This document shows positions 6,404 through 6,460 of a stretch of 6,460 nt of DNA, piece by piece; positions within the stretch are counted from its first letter, which is position 1, and each line of letters begins with the position of its first letter. A program made the position numbers and the translations under genes. The notes beneath the pieces are model-generated. The model made no database searches and was not told the DNA's origin. It saw only the letters and a program-made list of their open reading frames with translations. The DNA is from Thermoplasmata archaeon (GTDB lineage Archaea > Thermoplasmatota > Thermoplasmata > Lutacidiplasmatales > UBA184), in contig JASHQF010000095.1 of assembly GCA_030037695.1 (NCBI GenBank), forward strand, positions 1 through 6,460. Direction: 5' to 3'.

Positions 6404-6460
6404 CCCGGGTATTTCGAACGGTACCGGCGCGGCCGGGGCCCTAGTCCGTCCGCGTCCGCC
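6395..6460 (+). CDS. Possible N-terminus of a rightward gene, cut by the window edge
   Basis: The first start codon after the predicted transcription start is GTG 6395. It opens a frame of 22 codons that is still open at the edge and would begin VPAPGYFERYRRGRG. There is no Shine-Dalgarno, and the start lies inside the 3' arm of the inverted repeat. It is listed only because a strong TATA-like box precedes it. Chance is a fair alternative. Confidence 0.2.
   Translation, partial: MPAPGYFERYRRGRGPSPSASA

Larger units (their letters stand above)
6217..6460. other. Right-end intergenic region with promoter and inverted repeat
   Basis: These 244 bases after the small membrane gene hold no convincing complete gene. 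The first ~105 bases are GC-rich with no clear hairpin-plus-T terminator. A short CTTTTCC at 6351-6357 is the only T-run that might help end the upstream transcript. A conspicuous AT-rich patch (6324-6339) and a strong inverted repeat (6360-6403) are listed separately. I looked for a tRNA in the last 100 bases on both strands, because TTCGAA at 6413-6418 resembles a T-loop, but the flanking bases do not form a T-stem. Confidence 0.6.

Noticed and set aside
6405..6460. Possible tRNA fragment near TTCGAA
   Set aside because: TTCGAA resembles a T-loop on either strand, but the flanking five bases do not pair as a T-stem and no anticodon arm or acceptor stem can be built.

Overview
This is a GC-rich (roughly 70%) archaeal window. 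The archaeal assignment rests on an aIF5A gene with its hypusination loop, TATA-like elements about 25-30 bp ahead of inferred transcription starts, and a DUF835 domain, a family found largely in Euryarchaeota (Thermoplasmatota, Thermococci, methanogens). A high-GC Thermoplasmatota lineage is my best guess, but it is an inference from gene content and not from a marker phylogeny.

Layout. The left part is on the minus strand: a partial coiled-coil protein of unknown function running off the left edge (1-473), then translation factor aIF5A (608-994). A 187-bp divergent intergenic region (995-1181) carries the aIF5A Shine-Dalgarno and a TATA-like box facing right. A tight plus-strand cluster of three genes follows: a very large protein (1182-5345, 1387 aa), a 230-aa membrane-anchored extracytoplasmic protein (5342-6034) and a 61-aa protein with two membrane segments (6031-6216). 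Each junction is a GTGA overlap, so these look like one translationally coupled operon. The right end (6217-6460) holds a good TATA-like element, a strong GC-rich inverted repeat and perhaps the start of another gene.

The main find is the 1387-aa protein. Its first ~950 residues follow the whole architecture of isoleucyl-tRNA synthetase (Rossmann halves, CP1 editing insert, two zinc-type cysteine clusters, anticodon-binding helices, IleRS C-terminal domain). However, the HIGH, GWDxHGLP, GxDQxR and KMSKS signatures are missing or replaced, so it should not be able to aminoacylate. This pseudo-synthetase is fused to a helix-hairpin-helix pair, a ~140-residue proline-rich linker and a C-terminal DUF835 domain. 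I know of no described system with this arrangement.

A working model, which is inference: a catalytically dead tRNA-synthetase paralogue that may still bind tRNA or another RNA, linked through DUF835 and two small membrane partners to the cell envelope. The divergent neighbour aIF5A is the factor that relieves polyproline stalling. The large protein contains a run of ten prolines and the next gene a run of six, so both should depend on it.
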